NCBI RefSeq assembly: GCF_017874255.1
Contig: NZ_JAGGLD010000003.1
Location: 372,001-436,000, forward strand
Origin: Paenibacillus shirakamiensis
Lineage (GTDB): Bacteria; Bacillota; Bacilli; Paenibacillales; Paenibacillaceae
Direction: 5' to 3'
Length of the DNA: 64,000 bases
Part shown: positions 35,512-43,703 of the stretch, in pieces
How positions within the stretch are numbered: the stretch's first letter is position 1
Layout of the letters: every line of letters starts with the position of its first letter
Notes under the pieces: model-generated
Seen by the model: only the letters and a program-made list of their open reading frames with translations
Databases searched by the model: none
What the model was told of the DNA's origin: nothing
Made by a program: the position numbers and the translations under genes

Positions 35512-36837
35512 CTACATAGGGACAACTAGTCGACTGGTTATATCCTTACGCCGGTAGATTCCTAACATTAGTCCAACGCCTGCAAAATCAATAATTAACT
35601 GCGACAAACCATAATTTAAAAAAGGAAAGTTCATGCCAATGAATGGAGCTAAGCCGAGAGCCATGAGCACAGAATAGACTAATCTGAAAATGAGAATTAG
35701 AGAGATGATAAGAACTAAAGATTGACCGAACTGATCTCGAACCTGTCTATAAGTAAAAAGGAAGTGCGTTGCGAGAAATAAGACGAGTAGACAGACACTA
35801 ATTCCGACTATCCAACCAAAATAATACACGATATAGACAAACATTGAATCGGAATGTATATATGGGAGATATTTGAGATCCGTTCCGTTACCTTGACCCC
35901 ACCATCCTGCGCTTCTTAGCGCTTCTTGATATCGGAAAACCGTATACCCTTCGCTTTCGGCATATTTACGTACATTAAATATAGCAAGGAATTTATTTGC
36001 TAGCCGTTCATTCATATACATATACAGACTACTACCCCCTAAGGCCATAATACTTCCTAGAATTACGATCCATTTGGATCGGAAATACCAATAATTTATG
36101 CAAATTATAGCGATAAGGTATATAGCTAATGAAGCAAGACTATTTACCAAAAAAAGAACGGGAAACACACTAACACTTATCATGTTTAGATAAAAATAAA
36201 CTGTGTTTGATCTATTCATTTGAAATCTGCTGTACATACCCGAAATAGATTTTAAATAAAGATATACACTTAGGCTACCTATGTGAATAGGAAAATTTAT
36301 AAAGGGTAGATTTATGAAGCCAGGATAACCATTAACTCCTAAATGTTCGATTCTTGTAAGTATCCACACTACGCTAATCAGAACGTATATATGCCAAGCG
36401 TAGCTCCTAAGCCATGTGTACGGAACAAAATACAAGATAACCATGGCTATTACTCCTATTAATAATCCTATGCTTTGCCGACCAAAAAAGTTAACCTCTT
36501 TCAGATTTGAATTTTCATAAGTACTATAATATTGGTCTGCGAACCACAGCCCCACCAGCCCTATCGTGACCAATCCAAAGACCGCTATTAAGATCGACCA
36601 GTTCAGCTTCGGCTTATGGATGCTATGTAGCTGCCTGCCAAGTTCGGTTGGACTCCCGAGCTGCGCTTTAGCCCAGATACTGGCCTCTTCCTCACTACAT
36701 CCCTCAGCTAATTTCACTTCTACTAGCTCATCAAAATGCCCACCAATTTCTTCTCGAATATCCATGTGCATCGGTGTAGCTCTAATCTGAGCACATACTT
36801 GATCTAGGAATGCTTCACGATCATCTTGATAGGGCAT
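35512..36837 (-). CDS. Divergent SEDS (FtsW/RodA/SpoVE-like) protein with HAAS-type prefix domain
   Basis: A 441-residue protein. Residues 1-75 form a soluble helical domain (FLDQVCAQIRATPMHMDIRE, EEEASIWAKAQLGSP) like the permease prefix/HAAS domains that accompany PadR regulators. Ten membrane helices of SEDS type follow, with NFFGRQSIGLLIGVIAM and MNFPFLNYGLSQLI resembling RodA/FtsW. The large-loop motif reads LPYIHSDSMF (324-333), keeping H328 and D330 of the usual LPExHTDFIF but losing its glutamate. The QPSE motif is replaced by FPIHIGS. Glycan polymerase activity is therefore doubtful. Its ATG overlaps the PadR stop (TAATG). Confidence 0.85.
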   Translation of the reverse strand: MPYQDDREAFLDQVCAQIRATPMHMDIREEIGGHFDELVEVKLAEGCSEEEASIWAKAQLGSPTELGRQLHSIHKPKLNWSILIAVFGLVTIGLVGLWFADQYYSTYENSNLKEVNFFGRQSIGLLIGVIAMVILYFVPYTWLRSYAWHIYVLISVVWILTRIEHLGVNGYPGFINLPFINFPIHIGSLSVYLYLKSISGMYSRFQMNRSNTVYFYLNMISVSVFPVLFLVNSLASLAIYLIAIICINYWYFRSKWIVILGSIMALGGSSLYMYMNERLANKFLAIFNVRKYAESEGYTVFRYQEALRSAGWWGQGNGTDLKYLPYIHSDSMFVYIVYYFGWIVGISVCLLVLFLATHFLFTYRQVRDQFGQSLVLIISLILIFRLVYSVLMALGLAPFIGMNFPFLNYGLSQLIIDFAGVGLMLGIYRRKDITSRLVVPM

Positions 36838-37178
36838 TACGCAGGTCCCCCTTCACCTAATACAGAATCTACAGAAGTCTTGAATACATGCCATTCCTTC
36901 TTTTTTAGATCTAATTGCTTCAAGCCCTCTTTCGTAATTCGGTAATATTTGCGCTTACGTCCTCCATGTTCAATCCAGTACGCTTCCACCCATTGTTCCG
37001 TCTCCATCGTATGTAAGATGGGATACAGCGTTCCTTCTTTTAAGGCAAAAACTCCTCCAGATCGTTGCTCCAACTGTTTAATCAGCTCATAGCCATACAG
37101 TGCTTCTTTAGACAATAAGGTTAGAATAAGCGTTCCGGTACTGCCCTTTAACATTTCTTTGTTCATCTTTGTCATCAT
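36837..37178 (-). CDS. PadR family transcriptional regulator
   Basis: A 113-residue winged-helix repressor of the short PadR-s2 type: GSTGTLILTLLSKEALYGYE, LIKQLEQRSGGVFALKEGTLYP and GGRKRKYYRITKEG are all family hallmarks. The C-terminal dimerisation helix is short. AAGGAGG precedes a cluster of ATG codons (37178, 37175, 37166), so the exact start is uncertain by four residues. It is the first gene of a two-gene operon with the SEDS protein, overlapping it by one base. A perfect 22-bp palindrome lies 39 bp upstream. Confidence 0.92.
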   Translation of the reverse strand: MMTKMNKEMLKGSTGTLILTLLSKEALYGYELIKQLEQRSGGVFALKEGTLYPILHTMETEQWVEAYWIEHGGRKRKYYRITKEGLKQLDLKKKEWHVFKTSVDSVLGEGGPA

Positions 37179-37216
37179 CTTCCTCCTTGAAATAATACCT
37201 ATAATTTCTATGCATC

Positions 37217-37238
37217 GTTAATCTATGTATAGATTAAC
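37217..37238. promoter_or_regulatory. Perfect 22-bp palindrome, probable PadR operator
   Basis: GTTAATCTAT-GT-ATAGATTAAC is an exact 10+2+10 inverted repeat in the gap between the divergent padR and peroxiredoxin genes. Its position 39 bp before padR fits autoregulation. The two-fold symmetry and absence of a U tract argue against a terminator. Confidence 0.7.
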
Positions 37239-37310
37239 TTATTATGTATGTAATTGTCTATTAATGTAAGTAAAATTTTATTTATATTTTCAGCAATTTA
37301 ATTGTGTGCA

Positions 37311-37339
37311 TTGATAATTTTGGATATTCATACTACAAT
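37311..37339 (+). promoter_or_regulatory. Sigma-A promoter of the peroxiredoxin gene
   Basis: TTGATA (37311-37316) and TACAAT (37334-37339) are 17 bases apart, 42 bases before the start codon. Confidence 0.65.
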
Positions 37340-37381
37340 TAGGGTAATAAGAAGTACTACATTCAAGGAGCGTGATTAGAT

Positions 37382-37825
37382 ATGTTAAAAGTAGGATGTA
37401 AGGCGCCCGTTTTTGAAGCGGATAGCACAAAGGGACATATCCATCTTCAAGAAGTTATAGGCAAACAGCCTATCGTACTAATTTTCTACCCTATGGATGA
37501 CACCCCAGGCTGCACCAAACAATTGTGCGCTGTACGTGATGCTGAACCTTCTTATAGTGGCTATGGCGCATTGGTATTAGGCGTGAATCCGGGAACCAAA
37601 GAAAGTCACGAGAAATTCGCAGCCAAACATGGATATGATTTCCCGCTGGTATCGGATACAGATAATCAGATTCGCAGTCATTATGACGTGGGCAAAACGC
37701 TTGGAATTTTAACTCAACAACGCGTCGTCTACGTTATAGGCTTGGATGGTAACATTGCCTTTGCTGAAAAAGGATTGCGTGCAACGGACGAAATTCTCGG
37801 TGTACTTAAGACAATGACGGCTTAG
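37382..37825 (+). CDS. Peroxiredoxin, Bcp/PrxQ type
   Basis: A 147-residue thiol peroxidase of the bacterioferritin-comigratory protein class. The peroxidatic cysteine is C44 in DDTPGCT and the resolving cysteine C49 five residues later, the PrxQ arrangement. FYPMDDTPGCTKQ is the family signature. ATG 37382 follows AAGGAGCG. It is monocistronic with a clear promoter and terminator and reduces peroxides with thioredoxin. Confidence 0.93.
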   Translation: MLKVGCKAPVFEADSTKGHIHLQEVIGKQPIVLIFYPMDDTPGCTKQLCAVRDAEPSYSGYGALVLGVNPGTKESHEKFAAKHGYDFPLVSDTDNQIRSHYDVGKTLGILTQQRVVYVIGLDGNIAFAEKGLRATDEILGVLKTMTA

Positions 37826-37861
37826 ATCATTACCCATTGATCCTACGATAATATAAGACAC

Positions 37862-37911
37862 AAAAAGGTTATCCTTAATGCCCTAGCGGGCAGTTGGGAT
37901 AACCTTTTTTT
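37862..37911 (+). terminator. Terminator of the peroxiredoxin gene
   Basis: AAAAAGGTTATCC pairs with GGATAACCTTTTT; the 24-base loop contains a second small stem (GCCC/GGGC). Confidence 0.88.
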
Positions 37912-37990
37912 ATAAGTATGACTTATTATGTTACGGTCTTGACGAGTAATGGCAATATGTCATGATCAATCCAATCTATGACCATACATG

Positions 37991-38962
37991 CTAATGGGAC
38001 AAACGTTGAGCTAATTCATATAATTCCATGTTGAAGGATTTCTTCGTGTTAACCACCTTCTCGATGTCAGTAAGCACTAGCTCACTCTTAAGCACACCGC
38101 AACCTTTGTTAGATTCGCCTTCAATTAATTTGCGTACGGCGAAGTCTCCTAGTCGGCTAGCTAGATTCCGGTCGAATGGAGTTGGTGATCCGCCGCGCTG
38201 GATATGACCAAGTACGGTAACCCGGGGATCGATGGATGCGTAACGCTCTTTAAGTGCATTTGCTACATCCTCTCCGCGGCCTACCCCTTCAGCCACGATA
38301 ACAATACTATGTCGTTTGCCATGGTCAAAGTTCATTTTCATTCGGTCAGCCACTTCATTCAAATCATAAGGTACCTCAGGCAATAGAATCGTCTCTGCTC
38401 CAGAAGCAAGACCTGCATGAAGCGCAATATCACCGCAATGACGTCCCATGACTTCTACGACTGATGAACGCTCATGAGAAGACATGGTGTCACGAAGTTT
38501 GTTAATAGCATCTACCACGACATTAACGGCTGTATCGAATCCAATCGTATAATCAGTAAAGGAGATATCATTGTCAATGGTCCCTGGAAGTCCCATTGTC
38601 TTAATTCCCAGACGGCTAAGCTTCTCGGCACCTTGATACGACCCATCTCCACCAATGACCACAAGTCCGTCTATTCCACGTTCACGCAGAATTTGAGCTC
38701 CGCGCTCTTGACCTTCGAGCGTCTTGAACTCTAGACATCGCGCAGACTGAAGTATGGTACCTCCACGCTGTATAATGTCACCTACACTACGAATATCCAT
38801 CGAGAAAATATCATTATTCAGTAATCCTTGATATCCACGCTGAATGCCGTATACTTCTAGTCCATAAAAAATTCCGCTGCGTACCACAGCACGAACTGCT
38901 GCATTCATCCCTTGTGAATCTCCGCCACTGGTGAGAATTGCAATTTTTTTTACATGTGACAT
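37991..38962 (-). CDS. pfkA: ATP-dependent 6-phosphofructokinase
   Basis: Glycolytic enzyme making fructose 1,6-bisphosphate. The 323-residue length is standard for bacterial PfkA. Present are the ATP site GGDGSYQGA (104-112; glycine after the first GD favours ATP over PPi), catalytic PGTIDND (126-132), substrate motif MGRHCGDIA and HIQRGGSPTPFDR. The N-terminal loop reads SGGDSQGMN, with glutamine where B. subtilis has proline. It follows the ytpB-like gene by 24 bp on the same strand, not accA or pyk as in many Bacilli. Confidence 0.95.
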   Translation of the reverse strand: MSHVKKIAILTSGGDSQGMNAAVRAVVRSGIFYGLEVYGIQRGYQGLLNNDIFSMDIRSVGDIIQRGGTILQSARCLEFKTLEGQERGAQILRERGIDGLVVIGGDGSYQGAEKLSRLGIKTMGLPGTIDNDISFTDYTIGFDTAVNVVVDAINKLRDTMSSHERSSVVEVMGRHCGDIALHAGLASGAETILLPEVPYDLNEVADRMKMNFDHGKRHSIVIVAEGVGRGEDVANALKERYASIDPRVTVLGHIQRGGSPTPFDRNLASRLGDFAVRKLIEGESNKGCGVLKSELVLTDIEKVVNTKKSFNMELYELAQRLSH

Positions 38963-38986
38963 CTTGTTGCCTCCTTCAGACTTGGC

Positions 38987-40066
38987 TCATATATATTTGC
39001 GAATCCAGCGGCTATTAGCGAAGAAAAACAAGCGAGTTAATGGACTTTTCTTCATCAGGCGCTGGGAAGCACTACGAATCTCTTGTTGCTGGCTCACTTT
39101 AGGATCAGATAGATATAAGGCCAGTAGACCTTCAATAATCATACGATGAAAATTGGAGACCGGAAGCACCTTTACATCCTCCCGAGCCGATTCCACAATA
39201 TACGAAATCCGCTTTAGCATCGTGTCCGTATTATCGTAATAATTGCAGAAGTTCAAATCCCCGCCAATTCGGTCTTCATCTTGATCGATGAGATAATCCA
39301 GCATAATATGAAGGCCGCATACATGAGGGAAATAAGCCTTCTTAATTGCTTGAGCACTTGCCTCATCTAGACTAGGATTACTTGCAGCTAAAAATAACAT
39401 GAACATACCGAGCGTTGAACCTGTGGCCGCGGCGAATTCATTCCATTTCAAATCGGGGGCAAGATGTCCATATTCCGCATGCCAAGTTAATAGAGCTGGC
39501 TCACGTAATTCAGGCTTAATATGCTTATATACCTGTAAATCGGTGTACAACTTAACCAATTCTAGCACCTCGGTCTTCGCGGCAGCGTAACCCGGCAGCT
39601 TGGCGATGCAACTGCGGCACATGGCGACAAGGCGGTGCAGATACCCTCCATCCTCATTCTCGTCACGTAAAGCATAATAATCTTGCATCTCAGCTTCTGG
39701 ATTCACGGCATCTAACATGGATTGATGAAGCAACCGAAAATCTCCTGCATCCATAGATGTACTGCGATCACACAAGTTATCCAAATAATCACTAATGGTC
39801 TGAAAAGCTACAATCAGCGCAATTAGTACGTCCTTCTGTTCTAAGTTGGCCGCAGCGTACACAGAGCCACCTTGACAATGGAATTGTTTCGTTGCAATAC
39901 TGGCTAAGGCTTGTCTACGTAATTCTTCATCGGGAATATCCTCAGCGAGTTTTTTCCAAGCTCCCAGCTCCTCACGAACACCGGGTAAGACGTGCTTATA
40001 TACTCGACTCATTAATCGAATGGGTTCCCTCGGTATCTGATTAGGGCGTTCTTCTAATTCAATCAA
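38987..40066 (-). CDS. ytpB: Tetraprenyl-beta-curcumene synthase (YtpB/DUF2600 family)
   Basis: A 359-residue large terpene cyclase, class IB type, that converts C35 heptaprenyl diphosphate to the monocyclic sesquarterpene precursor in B. subtilis. Features are the N-terminal RLMSRVYKHVLPGVREELG block, aspartate-rich ISDYLDNLCDR, MLDYLIDQDEDRIGGDLNF and CNYYDN. I chose TTG 40066, seven bases after GGAGG, which gives an N-terminus like other YtpB proteins; ATG 40147 or an internal ATG are less likely. It is 24 bp upstream of pfkA. The partner cyclase SqhC is not in the window. Confidence 0.88.
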   Translation of the reverse strand: MIELEERPNQIPREPIRLMSRVYKHVLPGVREELGAWKKLAEDIPDEELRRQALASIATKQFHCQGGSVYAAANLEQKDVLIALIVAFQTISDYLDNLCDRSTSMDAGDFRLLHQSMLDAVNPEAEMQDYYALRDENEDGGYLHRLVAMCRSCIAKLPGYAAAKTEVLELVKLYTDLQVYKHIKPELREPALLTWHAEYGHLAPDLKWNEFAAATGSTLGMFMLFLAASNPSLDEASAQAIKKAYFPHVCGLHIMLDYLIDQDEDRIGGDLNFCNYYDNTDTMLKRISYIVESAREDVKVLPVSNFHRMIIEGLLALYLSDPKVSQQQEIRSASQRLMKKSPLTRLFFFANSRWIRKYI

Positions 40067-40169
40067 TAATCTTCCTCCACTTGGTTGTGGTATACATACG
40101 AATCGTCCAAAACCATGTCTATTATAATATGATCCAACCATCTGCACAAATAAACTATGTCACAGACAA

Positions 40170-40484
40170 TTATAAATGTCGTTTCTCGTCGGTTACATCT
40201 GCAGACACCCGGTACCATATCAATAAATCATTAATGATACTAGCAAGTTCAGCAATATCGGTATTAATTTGACAGCTTGCTTCAAAATTATCTTCTTCGC
40301 CCAGATCATACAATCTAATCACAATTTCTCGTTCTAAATCCATGATCTTAGAAGGAATATTGCCCCGAATGCTCTCCCATACTTCAATAATATGTAACCT
40401 TTCTTGCAAGGGAAACTGCTCAAAGGGTATATCAAATTCCGGAACTTCAATGCCTAGCCTATCATTATAGACAAATACACTCAT
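40170..40484 (-). CDS. Hypothetical protein (104 aa)
   Basis: A 104-residue acidic cytosolic protein, predicted mostly helical, with FEQFPLQERLHIIEVWESIR and a C-terminal half ELASIINDLLIWYR. ATG 40484 follows GGGAGG at seven bases. It has no membrane segment and no motif I recognise. It lies 103 bp upstream of ytpB on the same strand, so it may share its transcript. The clean binding site and helix-forming composition favour a real gene. Confidence 0.7.
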   Translation of the reverse strand: MSVFVYNDRLGIEVPEFDIPFEQFPLQERLHIIEVWESIRGNIPSKIMDLEREIVIRLYDLGEEDNFEASCQINTDIAELASIINDLLIWYRVSADVTDEKRHL

Positions 40485-40613
40485 CCTTATACCTCCCAAA
40501 GACCCAATCTATCTATTCCATTATAGCGGAAAAGACAGAAAAATGTCCTCTCCTTGTGCTATACTCGTAAAATACCTATCTTCAAAATGATACGAATGGG
40601 GCGTTATCACAGC

Positions 40614-41795
40614 ATGAGAAGAGTGCAACTGGGTCATCCCGACATCAACTGGCTTCGTGCCTTTACCTTTACAATCTACGGAACAAGCGTCTTGGTAGGC
40701 TCTTATTTTCCGCTATTTTACCGATACTTAGGCTTCTCTACTACACAAATCGGGTACTTATATGCCATCGGTCCCCTCATTTCCTTATTCTCCAATCTTC
40801 TATGGAGCATGATCAGTGACCGTTATAGGACGATTAAGCGAATCCTCCTCATTCTTCTCGTTGGACAACTTGTGCTAACGCTCGCATTAAGTTTCTCCGT
40901 TTCTTTTGCCAGTATGATGGTGGTTATCACGATCTTTTACTTCTTCTTCTATCCAATATATCCGCTAGCCGATACGCTCGCTATCTCTACTGCCCTCCAA
41001 TATGGAAGAAACTTTACCGTAGTTCGTATGTTCGGTTCTTTGGGATATGCTTTCTTTGCTATCGCTATTGGCTATGTACTCAGTCACTTTGGAACACCTT
41101 GGACGCTAATCATCAGCATGTTATTAACCATCACTACTTTAGTATTCACCTTTAGGATTAAAGACCAACCTGCCACAGCAGGAAAGCTTAATCTGTCTGG
41201 GTTGTTCACTATACTTCAGCAGAAGGAATTAATCTGGTTTCTTAGCTGCGTATTTTGTCTAGCGATTGGTCATCGTATGAATGAAGCTTTCCTTACCATT
41301 ACACTCAAAGAAATGGGAGCTGGCGATAGCCTGATCGGCTGGTCGGTTCTGGCCTCATCCTTATCAGAAATTCCTATTTTTTTCGTCTTAAGTCTATATG
41401 GGGACCGGTTCAAGGAGCTCCCCCTTCTGTTAATCTCCTGTATTATGTTCGCAGCAAGATTCCTACTGATGAGTATTACGGATTCTGCGGGCAGTGTCAT
41501 TCTCATTCAGATGATGCATAGTGTGTCCTTCGGCATCTTTTATGTAACATCTGTTCGATACTTGGCTCGGCTCATTCCAGATCAGTACCGGGCTACGGGT
41601 CTCGCTTTGTTCACCATCATGTGGTCTAGTGTGTCAGGGCTTCTAAGTGGAGCCTTGGGAGGAATGGTGTTTGAACACTTTGGCCGCAAAAATTTCTATT
41701 TGGTCGCGATGAGTTTTGCTATATTAGCTTGCGCTGGGTTTGCCTTCCGCTATTTGCGCAGACCCCAAGCGGACAACCAAGATGTTATACTATAG
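40614..41795 (+). CDS. MFS transporter (PPP/LacY-like branch)
   Basis: A 393-residue, twelve-helix major facilitator. The first helix INWLRAFTFTIYGTSVLVGSYF and SDRYRTIKRILL loop, and a second-half GDRFKELPLLL, resemble the phenylpropionate/nucleoside-like MFS_1-like group. No substrate can be assigned. ATG 40614 is chosen by start of homology; the binding site is weak. It is divergent from the 104-aa gene and convergent with yebC. Confidence 0.85.
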   Translation: MRRVQLGHPDINWLRAFTFTIYGTSVLVGSYFPLFYRYLGFSTTQIGYLYAIGPLISLFSNLLWSMISDRYRTIKRILLILLVGQLVLTLALSFSVSFASMMVVITIFYFFFYPIYPLADTLAISTALQYGRNFTVVRMFGSLGYAFFAIAIGYVLSHFGTPWTLIISMLLTITTLVFTFRIKDQPATAGKLNLSGLFTILQQKELIWFLSCVFCLAIGHRMNEAFLTITLKEMGAGDSLIGWSVLASSLSEIPIFFVLSLYGDRFKELPLLLISCIMFAARFLLMSITDSAGSVILIQMMHSVSFGIFYVTSVRYLARLIPDQYRATGLALFTIMWSSVSGLLSGALGGMVFEHFGRKNFYLVAMSFAILACAGFAFRYLRRPQADNQDVIL

Positions 41796-41811
41796 TTTTA
41801 ACGCATATAAA

Positions 41812-41843
41812 TAAAAATGCTCTTGCCGGGAAGCAAGAGCATT
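41812..41843 (-). terminator. Terminator of the yebC-like gene
   Basis: AATGCTCTTGC pairs with GCAAGAGCATT; on the minus strand it is followed by TTTTATTTAT. It may also slow the convergent MFS transcript. Confidence 0.85.
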
Positions 41844-41878
41844 GCTATATCAAGAACCTTGTCCAACTAAAGACGGTG

Positions 41879-42622
41879 TTAGCCGATCCGTTCCATTTCC
41901 GCTTCACTAATCTCAAAGTTAGCAAATACATCCTGGACATCATCATTATCATCGAAGGCATCCATCATCTTAAGTAGTTTCTCAGCATTCTCGCCATCTA
42001 CATCTACGGTATTCTGAGGTACCCATCGAACTTCGGCACTGCTGAACTCTAGACCTTCACCTTCGAGAGTTTCCTTAATTTTCTCCAGTTCGTGAGGATG
42101 CGTAGTCAATTCAAATGATTCTTCGGAAGTCACCAAATCATCAGCTCCTGCTTCTACCGCCTGCATCAGTAAGGAATCCTCATCTAGATCCTCAAACTTC
42201 GTACGATCAATCACAAGTTGGCCCTTCTCATCGAACATATATGCAACACAGCCTGACTCCCCCATGTTCCCGCCTCTTTTATTAAAAATCGAACGTACAT
42301 CCGCCGCTGTACGGTTACGATTATCTGTCAGGCATTTGACCATAATTGCAACGCCGCCGGGTCCATATCCTTCATAATAAATCTCTTCGTAATCCACGTT
42401 ATCTGCATTCCCCGATGCTTTCTTAATAGCCCGTTCGATATTATCGGCAGGCATCTTAATTGCGCGAGCACTAGCGATGGCCGTCTTTAGTCCAAAATTC
42501 GCATCCGGATTCGTTCCACCCTTACGAGCTTGCATATAGATTTCACGACTAAGTTTCACCCATTGATTATTTTTGGCCTGGTCGGCCTTACCCTTGCGGT
42601 CTTTGAATAATTTAAATTTCAT
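41879..42622 (-). CDS. YebC/PmpR/TACO1 family protein
   Basis: A 247-residue three-domain protein. Family blocks are SREIYMQARKGGTNPDANFG, KMPADNIERAIKKASG, EGYGPGGVAIMV, TDNRNRTAADVRSIF and the GESGCVAYMFDEKG loop. YebC proteins were long called transcriptional regulators; recent work assigns bacterial YebC and mitochondrial TACO1 to relief of ribosome stalling at proline stretches. The N-terminus MKFKLFKDRKGKADQAK is unlike the usual MAGHSKW start, so this may be the second YebC-type paralogue. It is monocistronic. Confidence 0.9.
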   Translation of the reverse strand: MKFKLFKDRKGKADQAKNNQWVKLSREIYMQARKGGTNPDANFGLKTAIASARAIKMPADNIERAIKKASGNADNVDYEEIYYEGYGPGGVAIMVKCLTDNRNRTAADVRSIFNKRGGNMGESGCVAYMFDEKGQLVIDRTKFEDLDEDSLLMQAVEAGADDLVTSEESFELTTHPHELEKIKETLEGEGLEFSSAEVRWVPQNTVDVDGENAEKLLKMMDAFDDNDDVQDVFANFEISEAEMERIG

Positions 42623-42716
42623 GTGTAACGCTCCCCACCGGAATAATTGTGGCGTAAATGCCGATAAAGCTTTCTTTCTCAGTGTATCACTACCCTAAAG
42701 GTTCGGTCAAAGCACG

Positions 42717-42750
42717 TAAAAAAACACAGTCTGTCAACAGACTGTGTCTT
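42717..42750 (-). terminator. Terminator of the cold shock gene
   Basis: ACACAGTCTG pairs with CAGACTGTGT, followed on the minus strand by TTTTTTT. Confidence 0.88.
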
Positions 42751-42801
42751 TCGTATGAGGCCCATCATCCACTTCAGTGAACGATGCTAGCCGAGAGTAT
42801 C

Positions 42802-42999
42802 TTATAATTTCACAACATTAGCTGCTTGAGCTCCACGATTGCCTTCCGTAATATCAAATTCTACTTCTTGGCCCTCGTCTAAAGATTTGAAACCGTCACC
42901 TTGAATTGCGGAAAAGTGAACAAATACGTCTTCGCCACCATCCACTTGTAGGAAACCATACCCTTTTTCTGCGTTAAACCATTTCACTGAACCTTTCAA
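42802..42999 (-). CDS. CspB-type cold shock protein
   Basis: A 65-residue single-domain OB-fold RNA/DNA chaperone. RNP1 is KGYGFLQV and RNP2 VFVHFSAI; length and charge are standard. The start codon is TTG 42999, eight bases after AGGAGG. A 200-bp upstream region may hold a cold-responsive leader, but I could not identify a defined element. It is monocistronic. Confidence 0.95.
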   Translation of the reverse strand: MKGSVKWFNAEKGYGFLQVDGGEDVFVHFSAIQGDGFKSLDEGQEVEFDITEGNRGAQAANVVKL

Positions 43000-43215
43000 A
43001 TGAACAACCTCCTAAAATACGCCATTATTGGCGAATATCTATATTATAAGATAGGACCTACTTAAATGCAACGCAACTTTTGCCTTATTTATCAAGGGTG
43101 TAAGCGTACTCATAGTCCTGTTTACATTTGCTTTCCTAGTAGGTGTGCGTTATGATTTTATCAAGCTTTTGCATATGATTTCCTATTAGATGTATAGACT
43201 GGAGACAGACCCACT

Positions 43216-43449
43216 ATGATTAAAAAACACGAAATTTATAAGACTGACAAATGGAATATGATGACGGTAGAAGTACAGGGAAAATACCTGGTTCTCCGTG
43301 AAATTTCAGATCAATGGGGAGAAGAGACACATACATTCCTCAGCCGTCCTGCCTTAATGCATTGGGCACAGAATCGCTTCCGCAAGGAAGATTTCGAAGG
43401 CAAGGAAGAAGAATGGCGTGAACTCATGAGTTCATTTAAGCAGGTATAA
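43216..43449 (+). CDS. Hypothetical small protein (77 aa)
   Basis: A 77-residue soluble, charged protein (MIKKHEIYKTDKWNMM, then WGEETHTFLSRPALMHWAQN and a glutamate-rich end). ATG 43216 is preceded by GGAG at eleven bases. It looks like a small alpha/beta protein with a conserved aromatic pattern, but I do not recognise the family. It is followed after three bases by a 58-codon membrane protein gene, so the two form a unit. Confidence 0.72.
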   Translation: MIKKHEIYKTDKWNMMTVEVQGKYLVLREISDQWGEETHTFLSRPALMHWAQNRFRKEDFEGKEEEWRELMSSFKQV

Positions 43450-43452
43450 TAC

Positions 43453-43629
43453 ATGGAAATAGACTATACCCGAATTGCCGTCTTTATTGTAGTTGCTTTT
43501 GCGCTGGGGTTGGTTGTTATTATGAACAAAAATAACATCCCCCCACGCTTAAAGCGTGGGATTGCATTATCTGCCGCAGTGATGATTGTACTCGCTTTTA
43601 TCTTCTTGATTATTGGTTTCTTAGGGTAG
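43453..43629 (+). CDS. Small two-helix membrane protein (58 aa)
   Basis: A gene from ATG 43453 to TAG 43629. The product has two hydrophobic helices (AVFIVVAFALGLVVIM, about 9-24, and ISAAVMIVLAF-like 38-57) joined by a basic turn NKNNIPPRLKRG, so both ends probably face outside. It starts three bases after the preceding stop, implying translational coupling. No family is recognised. Its composition and tight spacing make it a likely real gene. Confidence 0.72.
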   Translation: MEIDYTRIAVFIVVAFALGLVVIMNKNNIPPRLKRGIALSAAVMIVLAFIFLIIGFLG

Positions 43630-43703
43630 TAAGAACAAAGCTGGTTCATAATTCACCGGAACCCAGGATATACTAAGGGACAAAAATTCCGGGAGGCCCC
43701 ACG

